64,000 nt of DNA from Pseudomonadota bacterium. GTDB lineage: Bacteria; Pseudomonadota; Gammaproteobacteria; Burkholderiales; Burkholderiaceae_C. The stretch covers positions 19,521 to 83,520 of the forward strand of contig CAUJIM010000098.1 in the NCBI GenBank assembly GCA_963205335.1, given 5' to 3'. Shown here piece after piece: positions 49,992 to 58,268 of this stretch (positions within the stretch are counted from its first letter, which is position 1; each line of letters starts with the position of its first letter). Both the position numbers and the translations under genes were made by a program. The notes beneath the pieces are model-generated. The model searched no databases. It worked only from the letters and a program-made list of their open reading frames with translations, and was not told the origin of the DNA.

Positions 49992-52238
49992 TCAGCGCCT
50001 GCGCGCCGACCGTACGCCCGGGACGGCGGCGACGATGGCAAGGATCTTGTTCAGGCGTTCGGCATCGGCGATTTCGACGGTGAAGGTCATCCACGCCGTG
50101 CCCCTGACCGACTGGGTCTGCACGCCGATGACGTTGGTCTTCTCGCGCGTGAACACGTCGGAGATGTCGCGCAGCAGGCCCTGGCGGTCGGCGGCTTCGA
50201 TGGCGACGTCCATCGGATAGACCTCGCCCGCGGGGTGCGTGTCGCTGCCCCAGGCGACGTCGATCACGCGCTCCTCGTGGCGTGCCGCGAGTTCGCGGAA
50301 GTTGCTGCAGTCGGCGCGGTGCACGCTCACACCCTTGCCGCGCGTGACGAAGCCGCGGATCTCGTCGGGTGGCGCGGGCTTGCAGCACTTGGCCAGTTGC
50401 GTCATGAGCGAGCCCAGGCCGACGACCAGCACCGCGCCCTGGGAGGCGGCATCGCTGCGCGGCTTCCTGGGGGCAGGCACCTCCTGCGCGGCGACGGCGG
50501 GCTGCGCGGGGTGCAGGAGCTGCTCGATGCTGCGCAGCGACAGCTCGTCCTTGCCGACGACCTCGAACAGGGCGTCCGCGCTCTTGTAGCCGAGCTGCGC
50601 GGCCAGGTCGTCGTGCTTGGTCGCGGTCTTGCCTTCGCGCTGCAGCAGTTTCTCGACCAGCTCGCGCCCGCGCGCGATCGTGGTTTGCATCGCCTGGGCA
50701 TTGAACCAGGCGCGGACCTTGGCCTTGGCCCGGTTGCCGGTGATGTAGCCGAGCTCCGGGTTGAGCCAGTCGCGCGAAGGCCGGCCTTCCTTGGCGGTGG
50801 TGATTTCCACCGTCTGGCCGTTCTGCAGCGCGGTATTGAGGGGCACCATGACGCCGTCGACCTTGGCGCCGCGGCAGCGGTGGCCCACGCTGGTGTGCAC
50901 CGCGTAGGCGAAATCCACCGGGGTGGCGCCCTGCGGCAGCTCGATCACCGCCGCGTCGGGGGTGAGCACGTAGATGCGGTCCTCGAACAGGTCGCTGTAG
51001 CTGGCGCTGCCCGCCAGGTCGCGCTCCCAGGCCAGGAGCTGGCGCAGCACGGCGATCTTGGCGTCGTAATCGCTGCTGGCGCTCACCCCGGCGTAGCCCT
51101 TGGTGCCCGCCTCCTTGTAAGCCCAGTGCGCGGCGACGCCGCTTTCGGCATGGTCGTGCATGGCCTGCGTGCGGATCTGGATCTCGATCGCGCGCCCGGC
51201 CTCGTCGCGCACCACGGTGTGCAGCGACTGGTAGCCGTTGGGCTTGGGCCTGGCGATGTAGTCGTCGAATTCGGCTTCTATCGACTGGTAGTGGCTGTGC
51301 ACCCAGCTGAGCGCGGTGTAGCAGTCCTTCACGCTCGCGACGATGACGCGCAGCGCGTACAGGTCGTACACCTGATCGAAGGGCAGCGACTTGCCGCGCA
51401 TCTTCTTGACGATGCTGTAGATGTGCTTGGGGCGGCCCGAAACCGTGGCGCTGATGCTGTGGGCGCGCAGCTGCGTTTCGAGCCGCTGGCGCAGCTGTTC
51501 CACGTACTGCTCGCGCTCGACGCGCTTTTCGTCGAGCAACCGGGCGACGTCGCGGTAGGTGTCGGGCTCCAGCGCGCGAAAGGCCAGGTCCTCCAGCTCC
51601 CACTTGAACTGCCAGATGCCCAGGCGGTTGGCCAGCGGCGCGAAGACCTGCAGGGTTTCGCTGGCCATCGCGGGCGAGGCGGGCTTTTTGATCGACGCCA
51701 GGTAGCGCATGGTCTGCAGGCGCGATGCCAGCCGCAGCAGTACCACGCGCAGGTCGCGCGAGAACGCCAGCAGCATCTTGCGCACGTTCTCGGTTTGCAG
51801 CGCCACGGCGTCCAGCGGCATGCGCGTGGCGTGCGCCTCGCGGGCCTGGCGCTGCACGCGCATCAGCTTGGTGGTCTCGACTGCCAGCTGCGCGAAGTTG
51901 GGGCTGAAGGCCTTGGCGAGGATTTCCTCGGGCCGCGTCAGGTGCGTGCAGGTGTGCACCAGGTAGATCGCGGCCTGCATGGTTTCGGAGCTGCCCAGGC
52001 CCTGGAGGATCCGTGCCACCGCGTCGGCGTGCGCCAGCGTGTTCTCGCCGGTGTCGAGGTGCTCGCCGGCCAGCAGTGGTTCGGCGAATGCGCGAGCGCG
52101 CGCGAGCGCTTCCTGCGGGTGCAGGTCCAGGTCGGCCGGGACCTCGGCGGTGGCGGCGATCAGGTGCGGCAAGGGGTCGCGCCGTTGCGCCTGGCCCTCG
52201 TGGGCCGCGAGCGGCTGGGTGAGCGTGCTGCTCTTCAT
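49992..52238 (-). CDS. relA: GTP pyrophosphokinase RelA (monofunctional (p)ppGpp synthetase)
   Basis: RelA makes (p)ppGpp when uncharged tRNA accumulates. The 748-residue protein has the Rel layout: a degenerate HD domain (HADAVARIL...AAIYLVHTCTHL, where the His-Asp pair of active hydrolases is lost), the synthetase domain with YDLYALRVIV and the EFDDYIARPKPNGYQSLHTVV motif (the acidic ExDD form typical of RelA, not SpoT), then TGS (RIYVLTPDAAVIELPQGATPVDFAYAVHT), helical and C-terminal ACT domains. The start is the ATG at 52238. It overlaps the upstream hydrolase by 4 bases and is followed by tRNA-Val. Hydrolysis probably depends on a separate SpoT. Confidence 0.94.
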   Translation of the reverse strand: MKSSTLTQPLAAHEGQAQRRDPLPHLIAATAEVPADLDLHPQEALARARAFAEPLLAGEHLDTGENTLAHADAVARILQGLGSSETMQAAIYLVHTCTHLTRPEEILAKAFSPNFAQLAVETTKLMRVQRQAREAHATRMPLDAVALQTENVRKMLLAFSRDLRVVLLRLASRLQTMRYLASIKKPASPAMASETLQVFAPLANRLGIWQFKWELEDLAFRALEPDTYRDVARLLDEKRVEREQYVEQLRQRLETQLRAHSISATVSGRPKHIYSIVKKMRGKSLPFDQVYDLYALRVIVASVKDCYTALSWVHSHYQSIEAEFDDYIARPKPNGYQSLHTVVRDEAGRAIEIQIRTQAMHDHAESGVAAHWAYKEAGTKGYAGVSASSDYDAKIAVLRQLLAWERDLAGSASYSDLFEDRIYVLTPDAAVIELPQGATPVDFAYAVHTSVGHRCRGAKVDGVMVPLNTALQNGQTVEITTAKEGRPSRDWLNPELGYITGNRAKAKVRAWFNAQAMQTTIARGRELVEKLLQREGKTATKHDDLAAQLGYKSADALFEVVGKDELSLRSIEQLLHPAQPAVAAQEVPAPRKPRSDAASQGAVLVVGLGSLMTQLAKCCKPAPPDEIRGFVTRGKGVSVHRADCSNFRELAARHEERVIDVAWGSDTHPAGEVYPMDVAIEAADRQGLLRDISDVFTREKTNVIGVQTQSVRGTAWMTFTVEIADAERLNKILAIVAAVPGVRSARRR

Positions 52239-53179
52239 GCGCTGCGCGCGGCCCCCGGCGCGAGGAGAAAGCGGGTGACCGCCGCCACCTGGTCGTCTGC
52301 GATCAACGTGGGCGCGTGGCCCACGCCGTCGAACTCGACCATGCGCGGGCGCGGGCCGCGTTGCTGCATGAGCGCGGCGGTGTCGGCGCTGAGCAGGTCG
52401 GATGCCTTGCCGCGCAGTAGCAGGGTTGCGGCGTGGATCCGGTCGTAGTGCTGCCACATCGTCGCTTCGCCTTCCTCGGCCATTTGCGGCGTGAGCGCCT
52501 TGAAGGGCACGGCGATCGCCGGGTCGTAGTGCAGCCGGAACCCTCCCTGCGGCGCGGGGCGCAGCATGGGGCGGCTCAGCGCGAGCCACTGCGCCGGGGT
52601 GTGCGGGCCGAAGGTGGCGGAGACGGCCCAGAGCGCGTCGGCCGCCTGCTGCTCGGTGGCGAAGTGCGCGGGTTCGCCCAGGTATTGGCCGATGCGCTGC
52701 AGCGCCTGCCACTGCAGGACCGGGCCGACGTCGTTGAGTACCAGCCGGTGCACCGGCAAGGGCAGCGGCAGTTCGGGCTGGCCCGCGAGCACCATGCCGA
52801 TCAGTCCGCCCATGCTGGTGCCCACCCAGTCCAGCGTCGTGACCGGGGCCTGTCGGTGCAGCTGCGCGAGCAGCGCCAGCATGTCGGCGGCGTACAGCGG
52901 GATCTGGTAGCCCTGCGGGTCGGCCAGCCAATCGCTCCGGCCGCGCCCGACCACGTCCGGGCAGACGACGCGCGCGTGCGGCGCCAGGGCGCGCGCCAGC
53001 GTGTCGAAGTCGCGCCCCTGGCGCGAGAGACCGTGCGCGCAGACGATCACATGCGGGTGCGCCGGGTTGCCGGTGGCGTTCCATTCCCAATACGCCATGC
53101 GGTGTCCGTCGCTGGCGTCCCGGGCGGCGGCGCCGGGACAGAAGACGTGTTCGAGCGTGGGTTGTACGGTGGGAACCAT
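52235..53179 (-). CDS. alpha/beta hydrolase fold protein coupled to relA
   Basis: This 314-residue protein has the alpha/beta hydrolase pattern: VIVCAHGLSRQGRDFDTLAR (oxyanion), the nucleophile elbow VGTSMGGLIGMVL, the acid in LLLRGKASDLLSADT and the His in EFDGVGHAPTL. Substrate unknown; homologues in Burkholderiales are annotated as generic hydrolases. The start ATG at 53179 is without a clear ribosome-binding site; an in-frame ATG at 53215 (MQLGHYLTLRC) is the alternative. It is divergent from hbdH, with a PhaR-like site in the 60-base gap, so it may have a link to PHB turnover, but that is inference. Confidence 0.8.
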   Translation of the reverse strand: MVPTVQPTLEHVFCPGAAARDASDGHRMAYWEWNATGNPAHPHVIVCAHGLSRQGRDFDTLARALAPHARVVCPDVVGRGRSDWLADPQGYQIPLYAADMLALLAQLHRQAPVTTLDWVGTSMGGLIGMVLAGQPELPLPLPVHRLVLNDVGPVLQWQALQRIGQYLGEPAHFATEQQAADALWAVSATFGPHTPAQWLALSRPMLRPAPQGGFRLHYDPAIAVPFKALTPQMAEEGEATMWQHYDRIHAATLLLRGKASDLLSADTAALMQQRGPRPRMVEFDGVGHAPTLIADDQVAAVTRFLLAPGAARSA

Positions 53180-53180
53180 G

Positions 53181-53193
53181 TTGCAGCGCAGCG
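53181..53193. promoter_or_regulatory. possible PhaR-like site between the hydrolase and hbdH
   Basis: TTGCAGCGCAGCG matches 11 of 13 bases of the phaP/phaR site, and lies 46-59 bases before the hbdH start. It is weaker than the other two sites and could be chance. Confidence 0.35.
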
Positions 53194-53239
53194 TCAGATA
53201 ATGTCCGAGTTGCATCCTAATTGATTCGGAGAATTTGTC

Positions 53240-54022
53240 ATGCTGAAAGGTAAAACGGCACTCGTCACCGGCTCCACCAGCGGCATCGGCCTGGGCATTG
53301 CCCAGGCGCTCGCGCGCGAGGGCGCGAACATCGTGCTGAACGGTTTCGGGGACGTGGACGGGCCGCGCGAGCTGGTCGCGCAGGCGGGCAGGGCCGCGGG
53401 GATCAGGACTGGCTACCACGGCGCGGACATGAGCCGCCCGGCGGAAATCGAGGCCATGATGCAGTACGCCGCCCAGGAGTTCGGCCGCGTGGACATCCTG
53501 GTGAACAACGCCGGCATCCAGCACGTGGCAAACATCCAGGACTTCCCGGTGGAGCGCTGGGACGCGATCATCGCCATCAACCTGTCGAGCGCGTTTCATG
53601 CCACGCGGCTCGCGCTGCCCGCGATGCTCGCGGCCGATTGGGGGCGCATCATCAACATCGCCTCGGTGCACGGGCTGGTGGCGTCGGCGCAGAAGTCGGC
53701 CTACGTGGCGGCCAAGCACGGCATCGTCGGTCTCACCAAGGTGACGGCGCTGGAGACTGCGCCGACGGGCGTGACCTGCAATGCGATCTGTCCCGGCTGG
53801 GTGCTCACGCCGCTGGTGCAGAAACAGGTGGATGCCAAGGCCAGGGAGCACGGTATCTCCAACGAGGACGCCAAGAAACTGCTGCTGGGCGAGAAGGAGC
53901 CCTCGATGCACTTCACCACGCCCGAGCAGCTGGGCGAGCTGGCGGTGTTCTTCTGCTCCCCGGCGGGCGACAACGTGCGCGGCGTGGCCTGGAACATGGA
54001 CGGCGGCTGGGCCGCGCAGTAG
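53240..54022 (+). CDS. hbdH: 3-hydroxybutyrate dehydrogenase
   Basis: This SDR enzyme oxidises (R)-3-hydroxybutyrate, the monomer released from PHB, to acetoacetate. The 260-residue protein has TGSTSGIGLGIAQAL (10-24), NNAGIQHVANIQDFPVERWDAIIAINLSSAFH, a catalytic Ser142-Tyr155-Lys159 triad (SVHG...SAYVAAKHG) and the family-specific CPGWVLTPLVQKQ, and ends in NMDGGW. The start has CGGAGAA upstream. Its presence with phaP and phaR in the same 64 kb indicates a PHB-cycling organism. Confidence 0.93.
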   Translation: MLKGKTALVTGSTSGIGLGIAQALAREGANIVLNGFGDVDGPRELVAQAGRAAGIRTGYHGADMSRPAEIEAMMQYAAQEFGRVDILVNNAGIQHVANIQDFPVERWDAIIAINLSSAFHATRLALPAMLAADWGRIINIASVHGLVASAQKSAYVAAKHGIVGLTKVTALETAPTGVTCNAICPGWVLTPLVQKQVDAKAREHGISNEDAKKLLLGEKEPSMHFTTPEQLGELAVFFCSPAGDNVRGVAWNMDGGWAAQ

Positions 54023-54048
54023 TTCGATTCGGCCAGCGCAGGCAAAAC

Positions 54049-54124
54049 TTGTAACAGAGGGTCAGGCTGGTGCCGCGGCGCCGAAAATTTGCCGTTCTCC
54101 GGTCCAGAATCGCCGTTGTTACAA
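54049..54124. promoter_or_regulatory. TTGTAACA/TGTTACAA inverted pair upstream of ompR
   Basis: TTGTAACA (54049-54056) and TGTTACAA (54117-54124) are perfect inverse complements 60 bases apart, in the 118-base gap before ompR. OmpR half-sites contain GTTACA-like hexamers, so autoregulation of ompR-envZ is possible. Confidence 0.4.
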
Positions 54125-54140
54125 ATGGCCGGAGCACTTC

Positions 54141-54872
54141 ATGGCAACAGGAACCCACCGTACAGACAAGATCCTCGTGGTCGATGACGATGCGCGCATC
54201 CGCGATCTGCTGCGCCGCTACCTCACGCAGGAGGGTTTCGAGGTCATGGTGGCCGAGGACGGCAAGGCGCTCAATCGGCTGCTGCTGCGCGAGACGGTGG
54301 ATCTGATCGTGCTCGACCTGATGATGCCGGGAGAGGACGGCCTGTCGATCTGCCGGCGCTTGCGCGCGGCGCACGACCGCACGCCGATCATCATGCTGAC
54401 GGCCAAGGGCGAGGACGTGGACCGCATCGTCGGACTGGAGGTCGGGGCCGACGACTACCTGGGCAAGCCGTTCAATCCGCGCGAACTGCTGGCGCGCATC
54501 CACGCGGTGCTGCGCCGCCGTCCGCCGCAGGAGGCGCCGGGCGCGCCCTCGGGCGAGAACGAGGTGGTCAATTTCGGGCCGTTCACTTTCGACCTGGGCA
54601 CGCGCGCGCTGCAGAAGAACGGCGAGGAGCTGCCGCTCACCACCGGCGAGTTCGCGATGCTCAAGGCGCTGGTGCGCCACCCGCGCCAGCCGCTGTCGCG
54701 GGAGAAGCTGGCGCTGCTGGCGCGGGGCCGCGAATTCGAGCCGTTCGACCGCAGCCTGGACGTGCAGATTTCACGCCTGCGCAAGCTGGTCGAGCTCGAC
54801 GCTGCCTCGCCGCGCTTCATACAGACGGTGTGGGGCGTGGGCTACGTGTTCGTGCCCGATGGCGCCAGCTGA
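54141..54872 (+). CDS. ompR: response regulator OmpR
   Basis: OmpR is the DNA-binding partner of EnvZ in osmolarity response and porin control. The 243-residue protein has a receiver domain with the acidic pair in VVDDDARIRDLL, the phosphorylated Asp59 in LIVLDLMMPGEDGL, and Lys in GKPFNPREL, then a Trans_reg_C winged helix (FDRSLDVQISRLRKLVELDAASPRFIQTVWGVGYVF). The start is the ATG at 54141, CCGGAG upstream. envZ follows after 21 bases. Confidence 0.95.
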   Translation: MATGTHRTDKILVVDDDARIRDLLRRYLTQEGFEVMVAEDGKALNRLLLRETVDLIVLDLMMPGEDGLSICRRLRAAHDRTPIIMLTAKGEDVDRIVGLEVGADDYLGKPFNPRELLARIHAVLRRRPPQEAPGAPSGENEVVNFGPFTFDLGTRALQKNGEELPLTTGEFAMLKALVRHPRQPLSREKLALLARGREFEPFDRSLDVQISRLRKLVELDAASPRFIQTVWGVGYVFVPDGAS

Positions 54873-54893
54873 CGCGTGCTGCCTGGTGCATGA

Positions 54894-56390
54894 ATGAATA
54901 CCGTTTCCGATTCCGCCGCCGAGGCGTTCACCGAACCGGCGCCGCTGAGTGGCGAGGAGCGCCGGCGCGCGCCGGGCAGGCGCATGGGGCTGAGCCTGTT
55001 CTGGCGCACGTTCTTCCTGCTGCTGCTGCTGCTGGTCTGCAGCATCCTGGCGTGGCTGCAGACGCTGCGGGCGCTCGAGCTGGAGCCGCGCACGGTGCAG
55101 ACGGCGCAGCAGATCGCCTCGCTGGTGAACCTGAGCCGCGCGGCGCTGACGCACTCGGACGCGATCGCGCGGGTGGCGCTGATCAAGGCCATGGCCGAGC
55201 AGGAAGGGGTGCGGCTGGTACCGCGCGAGCCGGGCGACCATTTTGAGATGCTGCCGCCGTCGGCGCTCGGCCAGAGGCTGTCGTACGAGCTGGTGCAGCG
55301 TCTCGGGCCGGGCACCATCGTGGCGAGCAGCGTCAACGGGACACCGGGCCTGTGGGTGGGCTTCACCATCAATGGCGATCCGAACTGGCTGCTCATGGAC
55401 AGCTCGCGCCTGGCCGTGGCGAGCGAGCAGACCTGGCTCATCTGGCTGGTGACGGCCGTGCTGCTGTCCCTGGTCGGGGCGGCGATGATCGCGCGGCTGA
55501 TCAACCGGCCGCTCAAGCAGCTCTCGCAGGCGACGAACCGCGTGCGCCGTGGCGATTTCTCCGCCAGTGCTCTCGGCACGCTCGACGAGAAGGTGGCCAC
55601 CAGCGAGGTGCGGGAGGTGAACATCGGCTTCAACCGCATGGCCCAGATGCTCGCCAAGCTCGATCAGGACCGCGCGGTGATGCTGGCCGGCATCTCCCAC
55701 GACCTGCGCACGCCCCTGGCGCGCTTGCGGCTGGAGACGGAAATGAGCGTCGCCGACGCGATCGCGCGCGAGCACATGGTGGCCGACATCGTGCAGCTGG
55801 ATGCGACGATCGACAAATTCCTCGACTACGCGCGCCCCGACGCGGTGGCGCTCAACGCGGTGAACCTGTACGCCGTGGTGGCCGCCTGCGTCTACGCGGT
55901 GCGCGACGACGGGCAGATGCAGATCCGCATGGACATGCCGCGCGATCTCCACGTGATGGCCGACGAGGTGGAGCTGGCGCGGGTCATCTCCAACCTGCTG
56001 GAAAACGCGCGCCGCTATGGCAAGACCGCGGGCACGGACGTGACGCACGTCACGATCGCCGCAAGGGTGCGCGGGCCGTGGGTGCGGCTCAAGCTGCGCG
56101 ACCATGGCGTGGGCGTGTCGCCGGAGCAGATCGCCCAGTTGACGCAGCCGTTCTACCGCGGCGACGCGGCGCGCACGGCGGCGGCCGGGGCTGGGCTGGG
56201 CCTGTCCATCGTCGACAAGACGGTGCAGCGCATGGGCGGGATCTTCTCGCTCTCCAACGCCAGCCCGGCGAGCGGCGGCGGGTTGGTGGCGAGCGTGGAA
56301 CTGCGCCACGCCAGCGACGTGCCCCGGGGCGACGACGTGCACCAGCGGCTGCAGCGGCCGCTCGTCAAGCGCCAGGTCCAGGGTGGGTGA
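54894..56390 (+). CDS. envZ: sensor histidine kinase EnvZ
   Basis: The 498-residue protein has two membrane helices (FWRTFFLLLLLLVCSILAWL near 35-54 and TWLIWLVTAVLLSLVGAAMI near 181-200) around a periplasmic sensor of about 125 residues, a HAMP domain (INRPLKQLSQATNRVRRGDF), the phosphoacceptor His269 in GISHDLRTPLARLRLETE, and HATPase motifs VISNLLENARRYG and GAGLGLSIVDKTVQRMGG. It phosphorylates and dephosphorylates OmpR. A long basic N-terminal tail (residues 1-30) precedes the first helix. Ends 21 bases before the efp terminator on the other strand. Confidence 0.94.
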   Translation: MNTVSDSAAEAFTEPAPLSGEERRRAPGRRMGLSLFWRTFFLLLLLLVCSILAWLQTLRALELEPRTVQTAQQIASLVNLSRAALTHSDAIARVALIKAMAEQEGVRLVPREPGDHFEMLPPSALGQRLSYELVQRLGPGTIVASSVNGTPGLWVGFTINGDPNWLLMDSSRLAVASEQTWLIWLVTAVLLSLVGAAMIARLINRPLKQLSQATNRVRRGDFSASALGTLDEKVATSEVREVNIGFNRMAQMLAKLDQDRAVMLAGISHDLRTPLARLRLETEMSVADAIAREHMVADIVQLDATIDKFLDYARPDAVALNAVNLYAVVAACVYAVRDDGQMQIRMDMPRDLHVMADEVELARVISNLLENARRYGKTAGTDVTHVTIAARVRGPWVRLKLRDHGVGVSPEQIAQLTQPFYRGDAARTAAAGAGLGLSIVDKTVQRMGGIFSLSNASPASGGGLVASVELRHASDVPRGDDVHQRLQRPLVKRQVQGG

Positions 56391-56410
56391 CGCTCCGCGT
56401 CGTACCGCCC

Positions 56411-56440
56411 AAGAAAAAGGCTTCCGTGGGAGGAAGCCTC
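56411..56440 (-). terminator. intrinsic terminator of efp
   Basis: On minus, AGGCTTCC-tcccac-GGAAGCCT followed by TTTTTCTT. It begins about 25 bases after the efp stop. It can also face envZ, although the T-run is only on the minus side. Confidence 0.85.
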
Positions 56441-56464
56441 GTTGCGCTGGCGGGCCGGCTGCGG

Positions 56465-57019
56465 TCAGACGCGCTTGCGGTATTCCCCGGTGCGCGTGTC
56501 GATCTCGATGCGGTCGCCCTGGCCGACGAACAGCGGCACGGCGACCTCGAAGCCGGTGGCGATCTTGGCGGGCTTGAGCACCTTGCCCGAGGTATCGCCC
56601 TTGACGGCCGGCTCGGTCCAGGTGATCTCGCGCTCGACGCTGGTGGGCAGCTCGACCGAGATGGCCTTGCCGTCGTAGAACACCACCTCGGCGGCCATGC
56701 CGTCTTCGAGATAGCTGATGGCGTCGCCCATGTTGTCGGCCTCGACCTCGTACTGGTTGTACTCGGTGTCCATCCAGACGTACATCGGGTCGGCGAAGTA
56801 GGAGTAGGTGCAGTCCTTCTTGTCGAGGATCACGTTGTCCATCTTGTCGTCGGCCTTGAAGACGAGCTCGGTGCCCATGTTGTTGAGCAGGCCCTTGAGC
56901 TTCATGCGGACGGTGGCGGCGCCGCGGCCGCCGCGCGAGTATTCGGTCTTGAGCACGATCATGGGGTCTTTGCCGTTCATGATCACGTTGCCGGCGCGGA
57001 TTTCTTGAGCGAGTTTCAT
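56465..57019 (-). CDS. efp: translation elongation factor P (Arg32 type)
   Basis: EF-P rescues ribosomes stalled at polyproline. The 184-residue protein has the three-domain EF-P layout; the KOW domain begins [39 protein letters not shown]. The residue at the modification loop tip is Arg32 (SRGGRGAA), which is the form that EarP rhamnosylates, and earP is the next gene upstream on the same strand. The start was taken at the ATG 57019; the longer ORF in the track is not needed. The 140-base gap to earP holds the efp promoter, not resolved. Confidence 0.96.
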   Translation of the reverse strand: MKLAQEIRAGNVIMNGKDPMIVLKTEYSRGGRGAATVRMKLKGLLNNMGTELVFKADDKMDNVILDKKDCTYSYFADPMYVWMDTEYNQYEVEADNMGDAISYLEDGMAAEVVFYDGKAISVELPTSVEREITWTEPAVKGDTSGKVLKPAKIATGFEVAVPLFVGQGDRIEIDTRTGEYRKRV

Positions 57020-57159
57020 GGCTTGTCTGGGTTCAGGGTAGTGCCGCTCCTGGGTTCGGGGCGGGTTGGCTTCCCAGGAGAGCCTTCCGACCCCGGCGCG
57101 CGTTGCGGCGGGGCGCATTCAAGGCACGCGGCGGCGCCCAATGCACAAAAGCTGCAATT

Positions 57160-58230
57160 CTAGCTTTTCTCTGCCACGAACCGCAAAAGCCGGGTGACGA
57201 GATCGTCCTGCGCCAGCAGCCGGGCCCGAGCCTCCTGCGCGCAGGCGCGCCACTCGGCGAGCAGCGCGGCGTCGGGCGCCGGCAGCGCCGCCGGCGCCCC
57301 GATGCCGTTCCAGATGCGGTGGAAACGCCGCAGCGAGGATGGCGCGGCGAGCCAGTCGAGAAAGGCCTCGAGCTTGGCGTGGTGCGCGTCGTCTTGCTGG
57401 GGATATATGTGCCAGACGAAGGGCCGGCCGGCCCAGAGCGCGCGTACCAGCGAGTCTTCGCCGCGCACGCAGTTCAGGTCCGCCGCCCAGAGCAGTTCGT
57501 CGAACGCAGGCTGCGGCATCGGCGGCATGAACGCAATGGGCAGCGGCCGGCCGCCTCCGGCATTTCGGGCTTGCCATCGGCGTACGGCCGCGGCGGACCG
57601 TCCTGCCGTGGCGAGCAGGTGCACGCCGCCGTGCGCCGCCAGCCGGTCGAGCCAGGCGTGCAGCGCCGGCGGTTCGTAGCAGAAGAGGGTGGTGGCGCAG
57701 GCATCCGGTGCGATGCCGTGGCGTGCGCGCCAGGCTTCGCGGTCGAAGCGCGCCTGGCGCAGCGCCAGGTCGGGCTCGCGCTGCAGGCCGCCGGTGCGCT
57801 CGGTGAAGCCGGGGTAGAAGAACCAGCGCGTGAGCCCCGCGCCCGGTCCGCTCAGCAGGGGCGAAGGCAGCAGGTGGCTGCGTTGCACGTAGCTTTCGGC
57901 GCTCAGGTATTCGAGATTGATCCAAAGGTGTTTTTGCACTCCATCCCTTGCTGCGTCCGCGCAGGCAGCTATGAAAGATGGAGGAATATCGCCGCCGAAG
58001 GTTTCGACGATCACCTCGCCCGGGCCGTCGGCGGGCACGGCGTGCGGCCACGGCAGGACCTGCACGCCCGGATGGCCGTGGGGCGCCATCCAGGCGAGCG
58101 CGCTCGCGTCGTCAAGCCACAGCCGTACCCGCATGCCGCGAGACGCGAGCTGGCGGGCCAGGCGCCAGCACACGCCGACATCGCCCCAGTTGTCGATGAC
58201 GCGGCAAAAAATGTCCCAGCGCGAGCCCAT
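57160..58230 (-). CDS. earP: EF-P arginine-32 rhamnosyltransferase
   Basis: EarP moves rhamnose from dTDP-rhamnose to Arg32 of EF-P. The 356-residue GT-B protein begins MGSRWDIFCRVIDNWGDVGVCWRLARQL, where Asp13 and Asp17 match the invariant pair of known EarP proteins, and has the C-terminal nucleotide-binding signature CVRGEDSLVRALWAGRPFVWHIYPQQDDAHHAKLEAFLD. I chose the ATG at 58230; an in-frame ATG at 58251 (MHLTIAPM) is possible. The region PPSFIAACADAARDGVQKHLWINLEYLSAE is partly encoded by a degraded repeat copy (R9). It lies directly upstream of efp and is divergent from the CoA-transferase with a short gap. Confidence 0.93.
   Translation of the reverse strand: MGSRWDIFCRVIDNWGDVGVCWRLARQLASRGMRVRLWLDDASALAWMAPHGHPGVQVLPWPHAVPADGPGEVIVETFGGDIPPSFIAACADAARDGVQKHLWINLEYLSAESYVQRSHLLPSPLLSGPGAGLTRWFFYPGFTERTGGLQREPDLALRQARFDREAWRARHGIAPDACATTLFCYEPPALHAWLDRLAAHGGVHLLATAGRSAAAVRRWQARNAGGGRPLPIAFMPPMPQPAFDELLWAADLNCVRGEDSLVRALWAGRPFVWHIYPQQDDAHHAKLEAFLDWLAAPSSLRRFHRIWNGIGAPAALPAPDAALLAEWRACAQEARARLLAQDDLVTRLLRFVAEKS
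57929..57981 (+). repeat. dispersed palindromic repeat, degraded copy R9, inside earP
   Basis: It runs from GTGTTTTTGCACTCCATCCC, through TTGCTGCGTCCGC, to GCAGGCAGCTATGAAAG. The ends match the repeat family (T/A-run, GGCAGCTATG), the hairpin is decayed, and the earP reading frame continues through it. Confidence 0.45.
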
Positions 58231-58268
58231 GGGCGCGATGGTAAGGTGCATGCCATCGTGGAGCGGAC

